Assembly (NCBI GenBank): GCA_026397575.1
Contig: JAPLUP010000243.1
Span: 1 to 5,376 of the forward strand
DNA length: 5,376 nucleotides
Direction: 5' to 3'
Origin: Candidatus Zixiibacteriota bacterium
GTDB lineage: Bacteria > Zixibacteria > MSB-5A5 > CAIYYT01
This document shows positions 4,666 to 5,376 of the stretch, piece by piece. The position numbers and the translations under genes are program-made. A model generated the notes under the pieces. The model made no database searches. It saw only the letters and a program-made list of their open reading frames with translations, and was not told where the DNA came from. Every line of letters starts with the position of its first letter. Position 1 is the first letter of the stretch.

Positions 4666-5376
4666 ATGAGCAAAATGGCATTCCTTTTTCCGGGGCAAGG
4701 CTCGCAATACGTCGGCATGGGGCGGGATTTATACGAGAAATACGACGAGGTAAAGTCGCTCTATCATTTCGCGTCACAGATTCTCGGCTATGATCTGGCG
4801 ATGGTGAGTTTCACCGGTCCGGAGGAAAAGCTCAAAAAGACCGTTGTCACGCAACCCGCAATTCTCGTGCACTCGCTGAGTTGGTTACTGGCGCTGAAAC
4901 AATCGGGATTGCAGCCGGACTATGCCGCCGGGCATTCCCTGGGTGAATACTCGGCATTGGCGTCGGCCGGTTTCTTGACGTTCGAGAATGCGGTGACCGC
5001 CGTCAATACCCGCTGCAAGGCCATGCAGGAAGCATGTGAGCAAAGCCGAGGGACGATGGCGGCCATAATCGGTCTTGATCGACCGGCGATTGCGACACTC
5101 ATAGACAGGATGAAGCTGCAGGGTATTTGTGTGCCGGCGAATTTTAACTCCAATGATCAGGTCGCGATCTCGGGCGACTATGAGACAGTTGAGAAGGCGC
5201 TGCCCGTGGCCAAGGAATTGGGTGCCAAGCGCGCGATCCTATTACCGGTTGGTGGTGCGTTTCATTCGCACCTGATGCATCCGGCGGCTGCGTAACTGAA
5301 AGTTACTCTCGATCAAATCGCCTTCCAAGCGCCCCGTTTTCCGGTAGTCGCTAACGTGACTGCCAAAGCCGAGACC
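4666..5376 (+). pseudogene. fabD: malonyl-CoA:ACP transacylase FabD, frame interrupted by one TAA and cut by the window end
   Basis: FabD moves malonyl from CoA to ACP, supplying FabH and the elongating synthases. The first 209 codons carry FPGQGSQ (8-14, Q11 of the oxyanion hole), the nucleophile S91 in GHSLGE, R116 and H200 in GGAFHSHLM, equivalent to S92/R117/H201 of E. coli. A TAA at 5293-5295 then stops the frame at HPAAA. The same frame continues without a gap as LKVTLDQIAFQAPRFPVV and ANVTAKAET to the window end. This aligns residue for residue with E. coli FabD (KPAADKLAVELAKITF...), with the stop at a Lys position. One substitution (GAA, AAA or CAA to TAA) explains it. If real, the product lacks about 100 C-terminal residues and is probably inactive, which is surprising for an essential gene; a sequence error is a serious alternative. 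The start is ATG 4666, 2 nt after fabH; ATG 4675 is also possible. Confidence 0.85.

Noticed and set aside
1..5376. tRNA, rRNA, CRISPR array, known riboswitch or transposase
   Set aside because: No TPsiC-type arms, spaced direct repeats, recognisable aptamer cores or transposase motifs were seen on either strand.

Overview
The window is bacterial, with two unlike halves. The right half (about 1861-5376) is a conserved housekeeping operon on the + strand: a DUF177/YceD-family protein, ribosomal protein L32 (rpmF), PlsX, FabH and the start of FabD. The genes are packed with gaps of 30, 7, -1 and 2 nt. This order is widespread and couples ribosome assembly to the start of fatty-acid and phospholipid synthesis. 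PlsX makes acyl-phosphate from acyl-ACP, FabD makes malonyl-ACP, and FabH condenses acetyl-CoA with malonyl-ACP. A near-consensus sigma70-type promoter (1861-1889) ends so close to the yceD ATG that the mRNA is predicted to be leaderless or nearly so. There is no Shine-Dalgarno sequence in front of that gene.

The left half is accessory in character. Positions 1-960 hold the 3' part of a + strand gene cut by the window edge. The protein has the end of a nucleoside 2-deoxyribosyltransferase-like/TIR-like domain followed by TPR repeats, an architecture often seen in bacterial signalling and defence proteins. A stretch without a gene follows (961-1430). It holds a possible weak terminator, a perfect extended -10 promoter (TGATATAAT) and, just downstream, a segment of about 140 nt able to form several nested stems, which could be a small RNA. 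A - strand gene remnant (1431-1790) comes next. It is the C-terminal 119 residues of a VWA/glutamine-amidotransferase-like membrane protein, cut off just before the yceD promoter and ending at a 15-bp imperfect hairpin.

The most notable anomaly is in fabD. The frame is interrupted by one TAA (5293-5295), but the same frame then continues as clear FabD sequence to the window end. This is one substitution away from an intact gene, in an enzyme that is normally essential. It could be a sequencing or assembly error, a real nonsense mutation or a recoding event.

The organism cannot be named with confidence. The middling GC content, the Cys4 form of L32 and the membrane-protein tail ending in EWYLRKRYQLL would fit a Gram-negative lineage of the Fibrobacteres-Chlorobi-Bacteroidetes type or a related candidate phylum, possibly from a metagenome. 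That is an impression from the protein sequences, not a placement.
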